DNA of 64,000 nucleotides. Source: Glandiceps talaboti (taxonomy: Eukaryota > Hemichordata > Enteropneusta > Spengelidae). Below, piece after piece: positions 1 through 11,268 of the stretch. Location: assembly GCF_964340395.1 (NCBI RefSeq), contig NC_135553.1, positions 8,300,001 to 8,364,000 on the forward strand, read 5' to 3'. Position 1 is the stretch's first letter. The number at the start of each line of letters is the position of its first letter. A program made the translations under genes and the position numbers. A model generated the notes under the pieces. That model saw only the letters and a program-made list of their open reading frames with translations. It had not been told where the DNA came from and searched no databases.

Positions 1-1235
1 TATTTATCAAAAAAATAAATTTCACATGCTTTTTTGACCAAAAATGTGTTTCATACCAATTTTCCCCAATTTCTTGGTAAAGTTACTGATCATACATTCA
101 TGTAAGTTAAAATTCAATATTTCATAATTATATACTTGTAGATGAGACCATATCCCACCTGTTTTGGTGTAAAATGATCACTATCAAAACATTGTGTACA
201 ATTGTGTGCAACCTAAAAAGTCCTAGGGGGGTCATTTGCATGGAATGTCTATGGCATCTTTAGGTAGTCCCACATCTAAAAACTACCAATGTTTGACTTT
301 GAACCACTAAATAATGCAAATGGTAGCCCAATTTGGCTACAAAGTTATGAATTGAACAGTGACACTGTGTGGCACATTAAAAAAATAATGTCCCCAGTTT
401 GGTATTATTTTGTGTTGATGGTATGTACCAAAACAAACCATTGTAAACATACTGGCATATACATAATGGCAGTAGATTCAAATCTTCATTCAACGCACAT
501 ATCTTTCAACACTGACAGGACACACTATTGGACTTACTTCAACTAATCAGGTAACAAATTTAGAGCTCTACTATAGATCTGATGATTGATTTTTGTAGTG
601 ATCTCTGATGCAAAAAAAAAAATTCTTTTTGTGTTAAAACTGTCCTTGTCTTTCTATATATAGTTTGAAAAAAATTGTAACTTTCCTGAGAAAACTAAGC
701 AAATGCTGACTAAAAAAAATGATTTGCAAAAGATTAGAGTTATAAATTTGCAGAGAAAGAACACTGGGCTCTAACTTAGTTTACTGCATGACAGCAGGTT
801 TTTTTGTTTTTGTTGTGTTTATTTATGTTATTTTTCCTGTTTTCTTGTTTATTTGCTGTTTGTTTCTAACATGGTTCATGGGCTCCCTGCGGTTCAACAA
901 ACATCTCCTTTGCATATGAAAAGTAATCTTGTTCTGACTGGTAATGTAGTTGGTTATCACGGTTTTTAATGCATACCACATCTTAATTGCACATATCCAC
1001 TGTAGTGTAGCTAATAGAAGGGGTGGCTAAAATAATTCTAGGGTTTCATTTGGTGGGTCTTAACATTTCAAGAGGAGCTACACAATTAGTTTAACAGTAA
1101 ATTTGCGTTCATTTCCAAACTGTACAACTGGAAATTTATTGATATTTCAAGTGATAAAATTAAAATGAGTGAATAAAATCAACTTGGATTTTTTTCCTAT
1201 ATCATGATTACTATTTTTTTTTAAAACTGACCTAC
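1..1235. other. AT-rich non-coding stretch
   Basis: No exon-like block with good splice signals was seen. The 85-codon open frame starting at 289 has no recognisable domain and looks like chance. If the minus-strand SET gene continues leftward, this is intron or its 3' region. Confidence 0.4.
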
Positions 1236-1471
1236 CTGCCCAATATGTTGGGTTTAGTTGCCCGTTGAGCATTTTTGTTTTTGCCATAAAGGAATATATT
1301 TGCTTATCAAATACCTAGTTAACTTGCTAATGTTATGAACCCATATTTACTTAGTACGCAAATACATACTAAATTAAATGTTAAAATCTGAGTAGTTTCG
1401 ATTAATGTCAGCAGCAATGCATTACTCATTACCGGTAAACACAAAAAGAAAAAAAAAATAATTGTCCTTAC

Positions 1472-1543
1472 CAGCATTTGTCTTGAAAGTATGATATTTG
1501 GGCTGTTCATTATTGGTTTTATTAGAAGCACCAAGATCCCCAA
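1472..1543 (-). CDS. Candidate internal exon (24 codons, phase 1-1) of the minus-strand gene
   Basis: On the minus strand a 72-bp block is preceded by an acceptor (CCTTTATTGCAG) and followed by a good donor (GCTG|GTAAGG). In the frame starting after two nucleotides it is open and reads GDLGASNKTNNEQP and onward, hydrophilic and Asn-rich. The other two frames are closed or need unlikely residues. It takes two nucleotides from the previous codon and leaves one, so both borders are phase 1, matching the exons at 2811-2861 and 6470-6520. I do not recognise the product. A weaker continuation exon could lie at 1236-1302, where the donor is strong (GCAG|GTAGGT) but the acceptor is poor. Exon status is inferred from splice signals, frame and phase only. 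Confidence 0.4.
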
Positions 1544-2810
1544 CTGCAATAAAGGTAAAGTAATTATAATTGCATTATTGACTAGAATTTCACATGTATT
1601 CTGCAGGTGGTAATTTCAAAACTTCCCCAAAGTATTATAGCTAAGGTACATATTTCTACTACCACTTATTAAAGTCAAGAAGTCATTGGGCCAATTGTTT
1701 TGATAGTTGGTGAGGACATCACTTATGGTTTCTAGTTGATCACATTACATGTATGGGATATGGGTTAAAAAATAAGATTTTTGTTACAAAAAGATCAACT
1801 GATCTTGCTTACACTTGCTGTTGATATTTCTAGTGAATGTGAAAAACCAAAATATATTAGGTCTTGAAATATGCTTTTGGGGTTAGAAGTCTCAAATAAA
1901 AATTACCTGGGCATATTAAGCTGAAATATTTTGAAGGTATGTTCATGTGGTTTGGATATGAAGAAAAATGGTGATACACTGGCCTATCTGGTATAAAAAT
2001 TAGCATAATACATTTTTCTAAAAATCAAAACTCAAAAACTACTAGACCGATTAAACTAAAATTCAGTGAGGGTATGTTTTAGGAATGTGAACGTTGTGAT
2101 GAGTGATATTCACATTCTGTCTAAAATTTGCATTTCTGTCTAAAGTCTGAAATGTAAACTGTGGTGGGTTTGTTCTCTTGGGTGTGGATATGAAGACTTA
2201 TCATATGTCTATGTCAATATCTCCCCATTACATGATATGGGAAATTAAAAGTCATTACATTCACATTATATGTCACCGGGAAGTGTCTCCTTAGTGAATA
2301 AGATATGGCGCTACCAAATGTAAAGAAACAAAATGGGGATCAATGTGCACAATTGATGTCACTATAAATTATTGCAAAAAATAAGATATGTTCCAGAACT
2401 GCTGTAGTAGTATAGAATGGATAATACAGACATGTATGAGCAGAATTTTTCCATGTTCCCTTAAATGTGGAAATTATTGTAAAATTGTGAATTTAAGGAT
2501 AAGCTTTAAATTTTCAGAAATATTGCAACATATCAGTAAATTCAATTGTGCATTGAGGTAATTTGTCATATTGTGTATAAACTATAACCCAAACACTGAG
2601 TATGCAATACAAATATATGGAGTTATACAATGGATAAGATGGTGGTTAGCACTAGATTTCACATGCTGAAGTCATTTGGTAAAATAAGATAGGCGGTTAT
2701 TGATAAATCTATGTAGACAATAAGTGTCATCTGTGTGTGAGAAGGATGCAGGTAAACTGGACTTAAGTATGTAGTGGTGATGTTATCAAAGCTGAAGTAC
2801 CTGTACTTAC

Positions 2811-2861
2811 CATCAACTTTGCCTATTGAATCACACATAGTTTGAGCTGAGACTCTGGTGG
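2811..2861 (-). CDS. Candidate internal exon (17 codons, phase 1-1) of the minus-strand gene
   Basis: This is a 51-bp minus-strand block bounded by acceptor TTTCGTTTCAG and a near-consensus donor GATG|GTAAGTACAG. The phase-1 frame is open and reads TRVSAQTMCDSIGKVD. A phase-0 frame would end in a TAG stop at the 3' end of the exon. The phase-1 reading joins without a stop to the 51-bp exon at 6470-6520 and to the 72-bp exon at 1472-1543. The three share symmetrical phase and lengths divisible by three, so any of them could be skipped without a frameshift. Product unrecognised; probably a hydrophilic linker or tail region. Confidence 0.45.
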
Positions 2862-3157
2862 CTGAAACGAAATTCAATGTAAATTATTCTATTGGTCATA
2901 ATAACACAAACAAATGTACATCATATACATACACTCCAGTACATATGTGCAACATTCAACATATATATACAAACAACAGAATTGTTACAACCAAGCAATG
3001 CATCAATATGGATAGTATAGAGCCTGGCTTTCATGATCAAGTTAAACTAAGTTACAGGTAAGTTATTCCTTAGTGTTCACATCTGTGTTATTGTGTGATT
3101 CCATGAATCAAGAATATATTAGTCTTGTATATACAAGAATAACGGTCAAATCTTACA

Positions 3158-6100
3158 TACACTACTGGTAAAATGAAGCTCCACGTGTCTCCCGAGGAAC
3201 TCGCTAGGAATTCGCGGTAATCCCGCGGGGATCGCCACGAGAAATCACCCGCCCACGCGGGAATCCCTCGTTGTTATCTACTGCCCTCGCGAGGAAAATA
3301 ACATTGGTCACGCGAGTTATTGTTAAGAACCCGCGTGTGTAGGGAACCTGCGTGTGAAGAATGTGTGTTGACATACTGTACATGTACTTGTACATACTAG
3401 TCATCATGTATACATCGTGAGGTGGACGATACATGTACTTCAATTCCATTCCGTGTTTGCATACATACGTGGTGTAGAAAATCCCACAGTGTACGCTGAA
3501 ATCAACACACGAAGTCACGAGGTTCCGTTAATAAAAGGATGTGGTGCATACATTTGTATACTGTATACAGCTCAGATGTACTTGAAGTTGTAGTCCGATT
3601 GTATGTTTTGCTTTCTGCCACAGTAGTATTAGTACTGAGAGTCCATTATTTTTATTTTGATACATAATAGCATGTTACCATGTACTGTCACAATCAACGT
3701 AAAAATACGCAACACTAATATTGCAATTTTCGTTGTCACTGTTGTGTCTACCTGGAAAATTACTGCACAGGTTCACTGTGTGGGTGGTAATGAACCAAAT
3801 CAAAAGAAATGTAAATAAAGCGAGCGCATACATGTACAATGTAGTTTTCAAGAAGGACAGTTGTCTGACAAGTTACGACTTCGCTAAGATTTTGAAAGGT
3901 CAAAGATTGTACTGTGAGTGTGCCGACACATGCAGCGTCTGAACTATTAAACTAAAGAGAGGGGACAAAGGGAGACTTAGTGTAAAATGGAAAATCTACC
4001 TCCGTATTTTTTCTTAAAAGAAACAAATCGTAGACATAGCAACTTTGAAAACCATAGATTTTTGAGTATATGTAAACCTACAAACAGACCGTTCAGACAC
4101 TACATGTACAATGTATGTCACAGCCCAACCCATCCATGAACAATGGACTTGCCCACATTGAAATCACGTGTTCTATCTTACACATTGCGTCATGTGTTGT
4201 CTTCTCTAGTACATGTACATGTAATGAAGTCCTTTCTCACCCGATCTCTGTACATGTAATTTCCATGGGTACGAAAATATTAGATCATTTTCGTTTCAAT
4301 TAGAATGTAATAATTGGGAATTAGAATGTACCATTTCGTTCATTTTAGTGACATTTTATTTAGTGTCACCGAAGTAGTGTCGATACGAGATGGCATGTGT
4401 TTACACGTGAACAATCCGTTGATCTGACTGAGTTAGCTTCGTGGTCGCATAAGAGTTCAGGTGCTGAAACTGCAAGTCGTCTATTGCATTTGATGATTTC
4501 ACTTCAAGCTGTACCTTTCGAAAAACGGTGAAATTTGCGACACCCCCCCCCCCCCCCCCCCGAATTTTGGAGAAAAAAATATTTATTGGGTTCTTTCAAC
4601 TGCTTGCATGCCATCAATGAATGGGGGAACTAATATTTGCAACACTTATAATGATCTGTTTCATCTCAAAATCAAATATAACTAATTATGTAGTTTCATC
4701 GCAAGTGTTCTGATCCCTGCTGTCTTTTCATACACAAATATAATACTAGTATAAGCACACAAACACAAGATATCTTAGACCCCCCCACACACACACACAA
4801 ATTCTTGTTACCATAATTCCTCATCAATTTTCCTGTGTTCCCCGGCCTTTAAAAAACACTGCATACATTTACCATAACATCATGGCACGAGAAATGACGC
4901 TGCTATTTATGGTTTACGTTTCCGCCCTGTCGTATAGGGACGACGCTACAGAGTGCATGCACCTTGTACTACCGTTTGGTCGTGGGAGGGTGCGTATCAA
5001 ATGGAATGTCTTCATGTTTACTTTATGTCTGACTGCTGGTCAGTATATGTATCGGTACAGTACCGAAGCCGATCGTCTTTAAGTTGAATTTGATTCTATT
5101 TTACCCCACAATTTTGTGTAGTGAACCTAGCAAGAGTAGGCAACTCGCATGTTAAGATTGTCAGACTTTTAATGGTGTTGCGAGTTCAGCGAATGTATTG
5201 ATCAAACCGCCCCAGCTGTATTCACCAGCTGATGATTCAAATGACAGATGTTCAAAATCTTTGTAAAGCTTTTAAATATACAGAATTAGAAATCCACTAC
5301 AAACTGCCACATGCTACAATTTCAGAACGGCCAATTCTACGATGGTTAACCCCCCTCAAATTGTAGGACATTGCTAACTCCCAACACACTTTGTAAATCA
5401 TTCTTCTATGAGAGTTATAAACGAGAGATTTATAATATGGTTTTAACTATTTTAAGCAGAGATGGTTACTGGTTACTTACCTCATCTGATTACATAATGT
5501 GACATAACAACATACATCGCAGCGCCTTCTGACAAAGCGCGCCGATGAGAAAAAGACAACACAGGACCACACAAAAACACAATTTGAGATATTTTATTAT
5601 GGATAAAACATCACGGTGACATACGATACGAAGATAACTAACATCGCAAATCATCAACAAGATATGAGGTATAGTTGTGCACTACCTACTATGCACTACC
5701 GTACAAAAGTATCCAAACGTACGTCGACGTCCAGGAAGTATCACACTGCATACTTTGTTGAAATACTCAGCTCTTCTCTTTAAGAATCTCACTCCCACTA
5801 TACTACACACACACACACACGCACACGTTATCATTCGTGTTGAAGTTTGTTTTCGCCGTTGCCGTTGGGCCATGTACTTTGTAAATCGTACGAATGTATG
5901 AGTGTAAATTTGGAGGGAGAACTAAGTGTTCGTAAGTCATTTTTACGAAGCAATGATTAAATGGTACATGTAGGTACTGGAGAAATAACACCACCGCAAA
6001 AGCTTGTAATTGTACATTAAAACACAGCAAATGTACATAAAACAGCATCGCTGATCGAGACGTTCTGTTGTGATACTCAACTTCCTGTTTTCTGACAAGT

Positions 6101-6396
6101 GCATCGCTGCGACTATTACACATTTACATGTACATAACAAATCGAACTCCCGTGTAAATCGATCTTTTAGAAAAGTGACCAAGACAAGAACATCACAGAC
6201 GTACGTCAGGTGAGCCCGCGGGACTCCAAACTTGAGCCCGCGAGAAAACATGTCCACACCCGGCCGGCCCGCGGGTGAGTTGAACGAGTCATCGCAGGAT
6301 TTCAGTACTTTGCCAAACCCGCAATCGCGCGATCACCGCGGGATGCCCGAGGGATTAACGCGAGTGCCTGTGGAGCTTCATTTTACCAGTAGTGTA
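3158..6396. mobile_element. 3.24-kb TA-flanked element with terminal inverted repeats, no transposase
   Basis: The left end (from 3160) and right end (to 6394) carry a perfect 25-bp inverted repeat starting CACTACTGGTAAAATG, each bordered by TA (3158-3159 and 6395-6396). That is the target duplication of the Tc1/mariner-IS630 group. Just inside both ends are CpG-rich subterminal regions sharing inverted motifs, for example ATCCCGCGGGGATCGC (3220-3235) against ATCCCGCGGTGATCGC on the opposite strand (6329-6344). These regions are far more GC-rich than the surroundings. No open frame longer than 106 codons lies inside, and none resembles a DDE transposase, so the element looks non-autonomous. 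It sits in an intron of the minus-strand gene, between candidate exons at 2811-2861 and 6470-6520. Two independent short elements is the alternative reading. Confidence 0.6.
4543..4561. repeat. Poly-C run
   Basis: An uninterrupted run of about 19 C inside the TIR element. Other C runs in the window occur near 15706, 36548, 36725, 40598 and 45872. Confidence 0.9.
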
Positions 6397-6469
6397 CAGT
6401 AAGATATGTGATGATTATATATGCAAAGTAAAATAACAGAAATCCAGAGTCATGTATATATGTTCCTAC

Positions 6470-6520
6470 CTGGTACTGCTGAGGAATTGTGGTCTGGATC
6501 ACTTTGGAAGGAGCTCCCTC
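6470..6520 (-). CDS. Candidate internal exon (17 codons) of the minus-strand gene
   Basis: This is a 51-bp minus-strand block with acceptor TTTCATTTCAG and donor ACCAG|GTAGGA. The phase-1 frame is open and reads GSSFQSDPDHNSSAVP; a phase-0 frame (EGAPSKVIQTTIPQQYQ) is also open. Phase 1 is preferred because it continues into the exons at 2811-2861 and 1472-1543 without stops. With phase 0 the next exon would end in a stop codon. It lies 2.5 kb downstream of the SET exon, and the junction between them needs either an alternative donor (9069-9074 region) or a missing exon. Product unrecognised. Confidence 0.45.
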
Positions 6521-6721
6521 CTGAAATGAAATGATACATAGAAAAGGTTTGGTTTAGAATGTTTTGAGATGTCATTCATGGTTGTTTATTCATAAAGTGT
6601 GCACTTTTCACATTTTATGACCCAAATTTCAAACCTGTGGTGTAATGTTTATTTGAGCAACATTCTCACGAGACATCATAAGTAACATCTCTACCAAATA
6701 TTAAAGCAATCTGTGTAAGTT

Positions 6722-6722
6722 G

Positions 6723-6763
<41 letters not shown>

Positions 6764-6851
6764 TTCCATGATACTGTAAAACACATTGAACCTGTCAAAA
6801 AAAGGAAAATTGTCCTCACCCAATATCATTGGCATTTCTCAATTGAAATTG

Positions 6852-6892
<41 letters not shown>

Positions 6893-6902
6893 ACACACAC
6901 AG
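6722..6902. repeat. Two (CA)n microsatellites
   Basis: CA tracts lie at about 6722-6762 and 6853-6902, separated by about 90 bp. Each is preceded by the same word (GTTCACAC) and followed by a similar TGTTTC.ATGATAC word, so the block looks like a local duplication that included the microsatellite. Confidence 0.85.
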
Positions 6903-7051
6903 ATGTTTCTATGATACATACCGGTATAACACTGAACTGAAGTTCATCATATTTATTCAGAATGTAATGAAATGTTATACTCATGGCACAGATCAACAGG
7001 TTACACACATGGCACAATCAAAAGAGGTTACGTAAAATATCCTTCCCCTAT

Positions 7052-8440
7052 GTACCTAGTGACAATATACACATTAAAATTTCTCCCTATGGTCACTTTC
7101 ACCATAAGGGGAAATATACATACACATGTACCTAGTGAAAATATACACATTAATATTTCTCCCTATGGTCACTTTCACCATAAGGGGAAATATACATACA
7201 CATGTACCTAGTGAAAATATACACATTAATATTTCTCCCTATGGTCATTTAAACCATAAGGGGAAATATACATATACATGTACCTAGCGACAATATACAC
7301 ATTAAAATTTCTCCCTATGGTCATTTAAACCATAAGGGGAAATATACATACACATGTACCTAGTGAAAATATACACATTAATATTTCTCCCTATGGTCAT
7401 TTAAACCATAAGGGGAAATATACATATACATGTACCTAGCGACAATATACACATTAAAATTTCTCCCTATGGTCACTTTCACTATAAGGGGAAATATACA
7501 TATACCTAGTGAAAATATACACATTAATATTTCTCCCTATGGTCATTTTAACCAAAAGGGGAAATATACATATACATGTACCTAGTGAAAATATACACAT
7601 TAATATTTCTCCCTATGGGCACATGTACTATAAGGGGAAATATACATGTACATGTACCTAGTGACAATATACACATTAATATTTCTCCCTATGGTCATTT
7701 AAACCATAAGGGGAAATATACATATACATGTACCTAGTGAGAATATACACATTAAAATATCTCCCTATGGTCACTTTCACTATAAGGGGAAATATACATA
7801 TACATGTACCTAGTGACAATATACACATTAAAATTTCTCCCTATGGTCACTTGTACTATAAGGGGAAATATACATGTACCTAGTGACAATATACACATTT
7901 TAATATTTCTCCCTATGGTCATTTTAACCAAAAGGGGAAATATACATATACATGTACCTAGTGAAAATATACACATTAATATTTCTCCCTATGGTCATTT
8001 AAACCATAAGGGGAAATATACATATACATGTACCTAGTGACAATATACACATTAAAATTTCTCCCTATGGTCACTTTCACTATAAGGGGAAATATACATA
8101 TACATGTACCTAGTGAAAATATACACATTAATATTTCTCCCTATGGTCATCTAAACCATAAGGGGAAATATACATATACATGTACCTAGTGAAAATATAC
8201 ACATTAATAGTTCTCCCTATGGTCATTTAAACCATAAGGGGAAATATACATATACATGTACCTAGTGAAAATATACACATTAATATTTCTCCCTATGGTC
8301 ATTTAAACCATAAGGGGAAATATACATATACATGTACCTAGTGAAAATATACACATTAATATTTCTCCCTATGGTCACTTTCACTATAAGGGGAAATATA
8401 CATATACATGTACCTAGTGAAAATATACACATTAAAAGTT
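7052..8440. repeat. 76-bp minisatellite array, about 18 units
   Basis: The word GTACCTAGTG recurs at 7052, 7128, 7204, 7280, 7356 and 7432, a constant 76-bp spacing, and continues to about 8410 with a few 70-80-bp units. Each unit holds a near-palindrome: TTTCTCCCTATGGT, about 7 variable bases, then ACCATAAGGGGAAA, a potential 14-bp hairpin stem. The variable loop and stem show two alternating classes (CACTTTC and CATTTAA types). Because 76 is not a multiple of three, the unit is read in all frames, and the open frames here are artefacts. The array lies in the presumed intron between exons at 6470-6520 and 9074-9270. Confidence 0.9.
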
Positions 8441-8690
8441 CACAGCAAGGTCAAAATGGCAGCTTCGAACGATGTCGTCTGCCAACCTCAAGAGAAGAGA
8501 GCAAGATTTTCATGAGGTATATTATAAAACACATATTGCCTGGCCTATATTTGGCCTATAGCACCCGTTTATTACCCCCTCGTGACTGTGAGTTACCAGA
8601 ATTACATGTGATTCTGGTAACTCACAGTCCCCCGGGTGTAATAAACAGGTGCTATAGCCCTCATGGCCAGGCAATATGTGTTCAATATAC
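8441..8690. repeat. Foldback insertion interrupting the minisatellite
   Basis: Unique sequence (8441-8528) is followed by an imperfect inverted repeat of about 75-bp arms (8529-8682), centred on a short ACATGT-containing loop near 8605. Arms begin with ACACATATTGCC and end with its complement. The array resumes at about 8691. The unique stretch carries an ATG in good context at 8456 that opens an 18-19-codon frame (MAASNDVVCQPQ and onward) ending in TGA. It resembles a gene 5' end but is too short to call. Confidence 0.6.
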
Positions 8691-8922
8691 ATATACCTAG
8701 TGACAATATCCACATTAATATTTCCCTCTATGGTCACTTTCACCATAAGGGGAAATGATACATACATGTATACCTAGTGACAATATACACATTAAAATTT
8801 CTCCCTAAGGTCACTTTTACTATAAGGAGAAATATACATATACCTAGCGACAACATATACATATAAATTTCCTCCTATGGTCACATTTCCTGACTTGAGT
8901 TTGTGCTCATTGATTGCCAAAA
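8691..8922. repeat. Degenerate end of the 76-bp array plus unique flank
   Basis: Two to three diverged 76-bp units run to about 8880, followed by a non-repetitive flank (8881-8922). The array end and flank recur as an inverted copy at 11109-11200: 46 bp of the flank (8877-8922) is perfectly reverse-complementary to 11109-11154. This marks the array as part of a larger mobile or duplicated unit with a defined edge. Confidence 0.8.
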
Positions 8923-9073
8923 GTTTTCACTCGTCACTATATTGGGAATAGAAATGATATGTTTATGGCAACTTAAACCTTTTTCTGCTATCAGAGGTAG
9001 TATATTACTCGATAGTGAGATATTTTCGGCTACCATTAATTTTGCTATTTAGGATACAGGAGATTGCACCAAC

Positions 9074-9270
9074 CTGTTTTTGCTCCCATGGCAAATTCTT
9101 CACACCATAATCACAGAGAATTTCTTCTCCTTCTTCAATATCTTTAATTGTGAAGAGGCAAAGCACTGGTGATCCATCCAATTTAAGTAATTTCATTTTG
9201 GAATTTGGTACCCCATGATTTACCAAACGCCCCATACATGAGTTTGGTTCTTCTAGCTGTAGCATCGATA
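9074..9270 (-). CDS. Exon encoding C-terminal half of a KMT5A-like SET domain
   Basis: The minus-strand exon follows a strong acceptor (TTTTTTACAG at 9271-9280) and encodes about 65 residues with hallmark SET C-terminal motifs. RLVNHG matches the RxxNHS motif that binds the S-adenosylmethionine cofactor. Next comes KMKLLKLDGSPVLCLFTIKD, where ancestral SETs have a similar strand-turn-strand. EEGEEILCDYG matches GEELxYDYG with the catalytic tyrosine, and LPWEQK matches the post-SET PW motif of KMT5A relatives. The family methylates lysine on histone H4 or other proteins in the nucleus. The first tyrosine of YDYG, which in KMT5A influences product specificity, is Cys here. The donor is probably CAG|GTTGG at 9074. 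The N-terminal half of the domain was not found and must be on exons further upstream. The exon lies 30 bp from a LINE fragment on the opposite strand. Confidence 0.75.
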
Positions 9271-9301
9271 CTGTAAAAAAGAACACATATATCAGATTCT
9301 C

Positions 9302-9565
9302 ATCTTGCAACATGGTTTTTGTCAAGGGAAGTCATGTCTTACTAACTTACTCAAATTTCTGGATGAAACGACACAATATGTAGATGTTATATACTTAGAC
9401 TTTGCAAAGGCTTTCAACAAAGTATCCCATGTCAGATTAATTAACAAAATGGAAAACCATGGTATAACTGGTCCTGTCCTTCAGTGGGTCAAGGCATGGC
9501 TAACTGATCGTCAGCGAGTTGTCATAAATGGAACTTCATCAGCATGGAAAGCAGTCATAAGGGAC
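9302..9565 (+). pseudogene. Truncated non-LTR retrotransposon reverse transcriptase fragment
   Basis: About 85 codons in one frame read as the palm/finger part of a LINE reverse transcriptase. They start QHGFCQGKSCLTNLL (usual family form QHGFRKGRSCLTNLL), continue with VIYLDFAKAFNKVSH (motif containing the first catalytic Asp, here D in YLDFAKAF), then GITGPVLQWVKAWLTDRQR and VVING. Similarity stops abruptly near 9565, before the conserved QGSVLGP and F/YADD motifs, and a G-rich tract follows. Some residues before VIYL are missing relative to the family. It is a dead fragment, plus-strand, in an intron immediately upstream of the SET exon. Style suggests the CR1/Jockey side of the LINE tree. 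Confidence 0.8.
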
Positions 9566-9952
9566 TGGTCAGTTTCTTCAGCCTGGGGGGGGGAGGGGGT
9601 GGATTGGGAGGGGGGTCGGTCACCCTGTTTTTGACTTTTTATACAATGGCGTACCATGTATAGCTTTGTCTGAAATGTGGTACATGTAAATATTTGTTCT
9701 TCTCCCTGTTTCTTACATAAATTCTTTAATATTAATTATTAGTTCAAGCATAACTATAAATATACATATACATGTATTACCTAGCTACCACACTAGTTAC
9801 AGAACATGTCAAATTGAACTTGAAGGTTTCGTAATGACCGATAATCTTCATAGATAGTTTATAAAAGAAGTTATTAGTTAATCTAAAATGTTCCCTACTC
9901 ATCACTATGAACTTGTCAGAAGCACAGTCGCTTGTAAACTGTTATTCCTTTC

Positions 9953-10050
9953 CTAAATGGTGTTATTCTTGTCTATGACGGTCCTAATACAGAACAATGA
10001 CATTATTATAGGGATTGGCGATATTCTTATAAAATTGGTAGCGATGTCAT
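9953..10050. repeat. 98-bp dispersed repeat, left inverted copy
   Basis: This is reverse-complementary to 15448-15545 over 98 bp with about four mismatches. Both share CTAAATGG at one edge and GATGTCAT at the other. The two copies bracket about 5.4 kb. Confidence 0.8.
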
Positions 10051-11108
10051 AAATACAACACAAGTTGGGAAACCAAGCTTGGCCAAGCCATTACCAAAAC
10101 GGTGACATCCGATTTTCATCGATCCAAAAGTATTGCCAAAACACCAAATGTAACCAAAACATAACCACCCATGCCACACTTGCATATCACTGGACCAACC
10201 TGATCACTAATGTGCAACAACATCGATCTAAAATACGTTTACGATCGCGTTTCCGAAACAATACCCTCATAGTTGAAAAATACCGCGGAATCAGGTTGAC
10301 CTGTCATGTTAATGAGGTGGTGCAACGTCACTACGTTAATATAGCATGATATATTCATTCATGATGAAGAGAACTATGGCTAAACATGTCTTACAGTGCG
10401 TTTTTTTTTGACGTGGGAGCGTGATATGGTAACTGTACTGTAATCAATAATGTGTCATCCACTATGTACCCGTGTTTGGCATGATGCAGTACTTTTCCAG
10501 ACACAACAATGGCAACAAAAATGTGACATTTCTAAGTTTATACGTTGATTACAACATGACAGGACATACATTATCATATGCATCAAATTGAAAGCAATCA
10601 GACTACGCATTTTTTTTATTCATTACACATATACTCTTAATAAGCTACATTTCCAAACATTTGCAATGTCCCATATTTGTTCAATAACCACCATCTCCAA
10701 TCCACCACAACAAAACACAAGAAAGACTACAAAAATAAGACATCTTTGATAGCAAGAGAGGGAGTGCCCCCTTCTCTTCAGTATCGACCTGAGAGGATGT
10801 CAGTAGAAGCTCCAGGGGTATTTTCCCTGAGGTTTCAGAGGTAATTTAATGAAGTATTATGTAAAGAAAATCAGTTTCTTTAATTTTCTATATACCTTTT
10901 TTGAAAGCTGTATTTTTTTCCATGTAGCCTCCCAAAAGATGGTGTTTGTGAATGCAGTATTACCAATAAAGATAAATATGTTTATTGTGTTAATGTAGCA
11001 GAGATAAATTGTGTTAGAATTCATAGTGGTTACTAGTTGATGCAGCATTATAGAAACTTCTTTCATCTTTCCTTTCTTTTTCCTTTAGCAGGCTAACATT
11101 TTATCCAT
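10051..11108. other. Stretch without a recognised gene
   Basis: A 94-codon open frame begins at 10065 but shows no domain. A possible exon lies near 10784-10841 on the plus strand (acceptor CCCTTCTCTTCAG, donor AG|GTAATT), but the minus strand of the same block is also open with splice-like ends. I therefore cannot assign it. Confidence 0.3.
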
Positions 11109-11200
11109 TTTTGGCAATCAATGAGCACAAACTCAAGTCAGGAAATGTGACCATGGGGGAAATTCATATGTATATATTTTCACTAGGTATATGTACAACT
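11109..11200. repeat. Inverted copy of the minisatellite edge
   Basis: Reverse complement of the right edge of the 76-bp array. The first 46 bp is perfect (against 8877-8922), and the match continues with mismatches through the TCACTAGGTATATGTA word of the array unit. Confidence 0.8.
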
Positions 11201-11268
11201 ATGGAATGTAGAGAGTTGCGGTTGCTTGCATGAAGTGAGCTTCAAGCAAGGACAATTTAGGTAAAGAC

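Noticed and set aside
5485-5533. Splice-bounded block on the minus strand with strong GTAAGT donor
   Set aside because: It lies inside the TIR element and its only open frame is short and Cys-rich without pattern.
10784-10841. Exon-like block with acceptor and donor on the plus strand
   Set aside because: The opposite strand is equally open with splice-like ends and no neighbouring exon fits, so the strand and reality cannot be decided.
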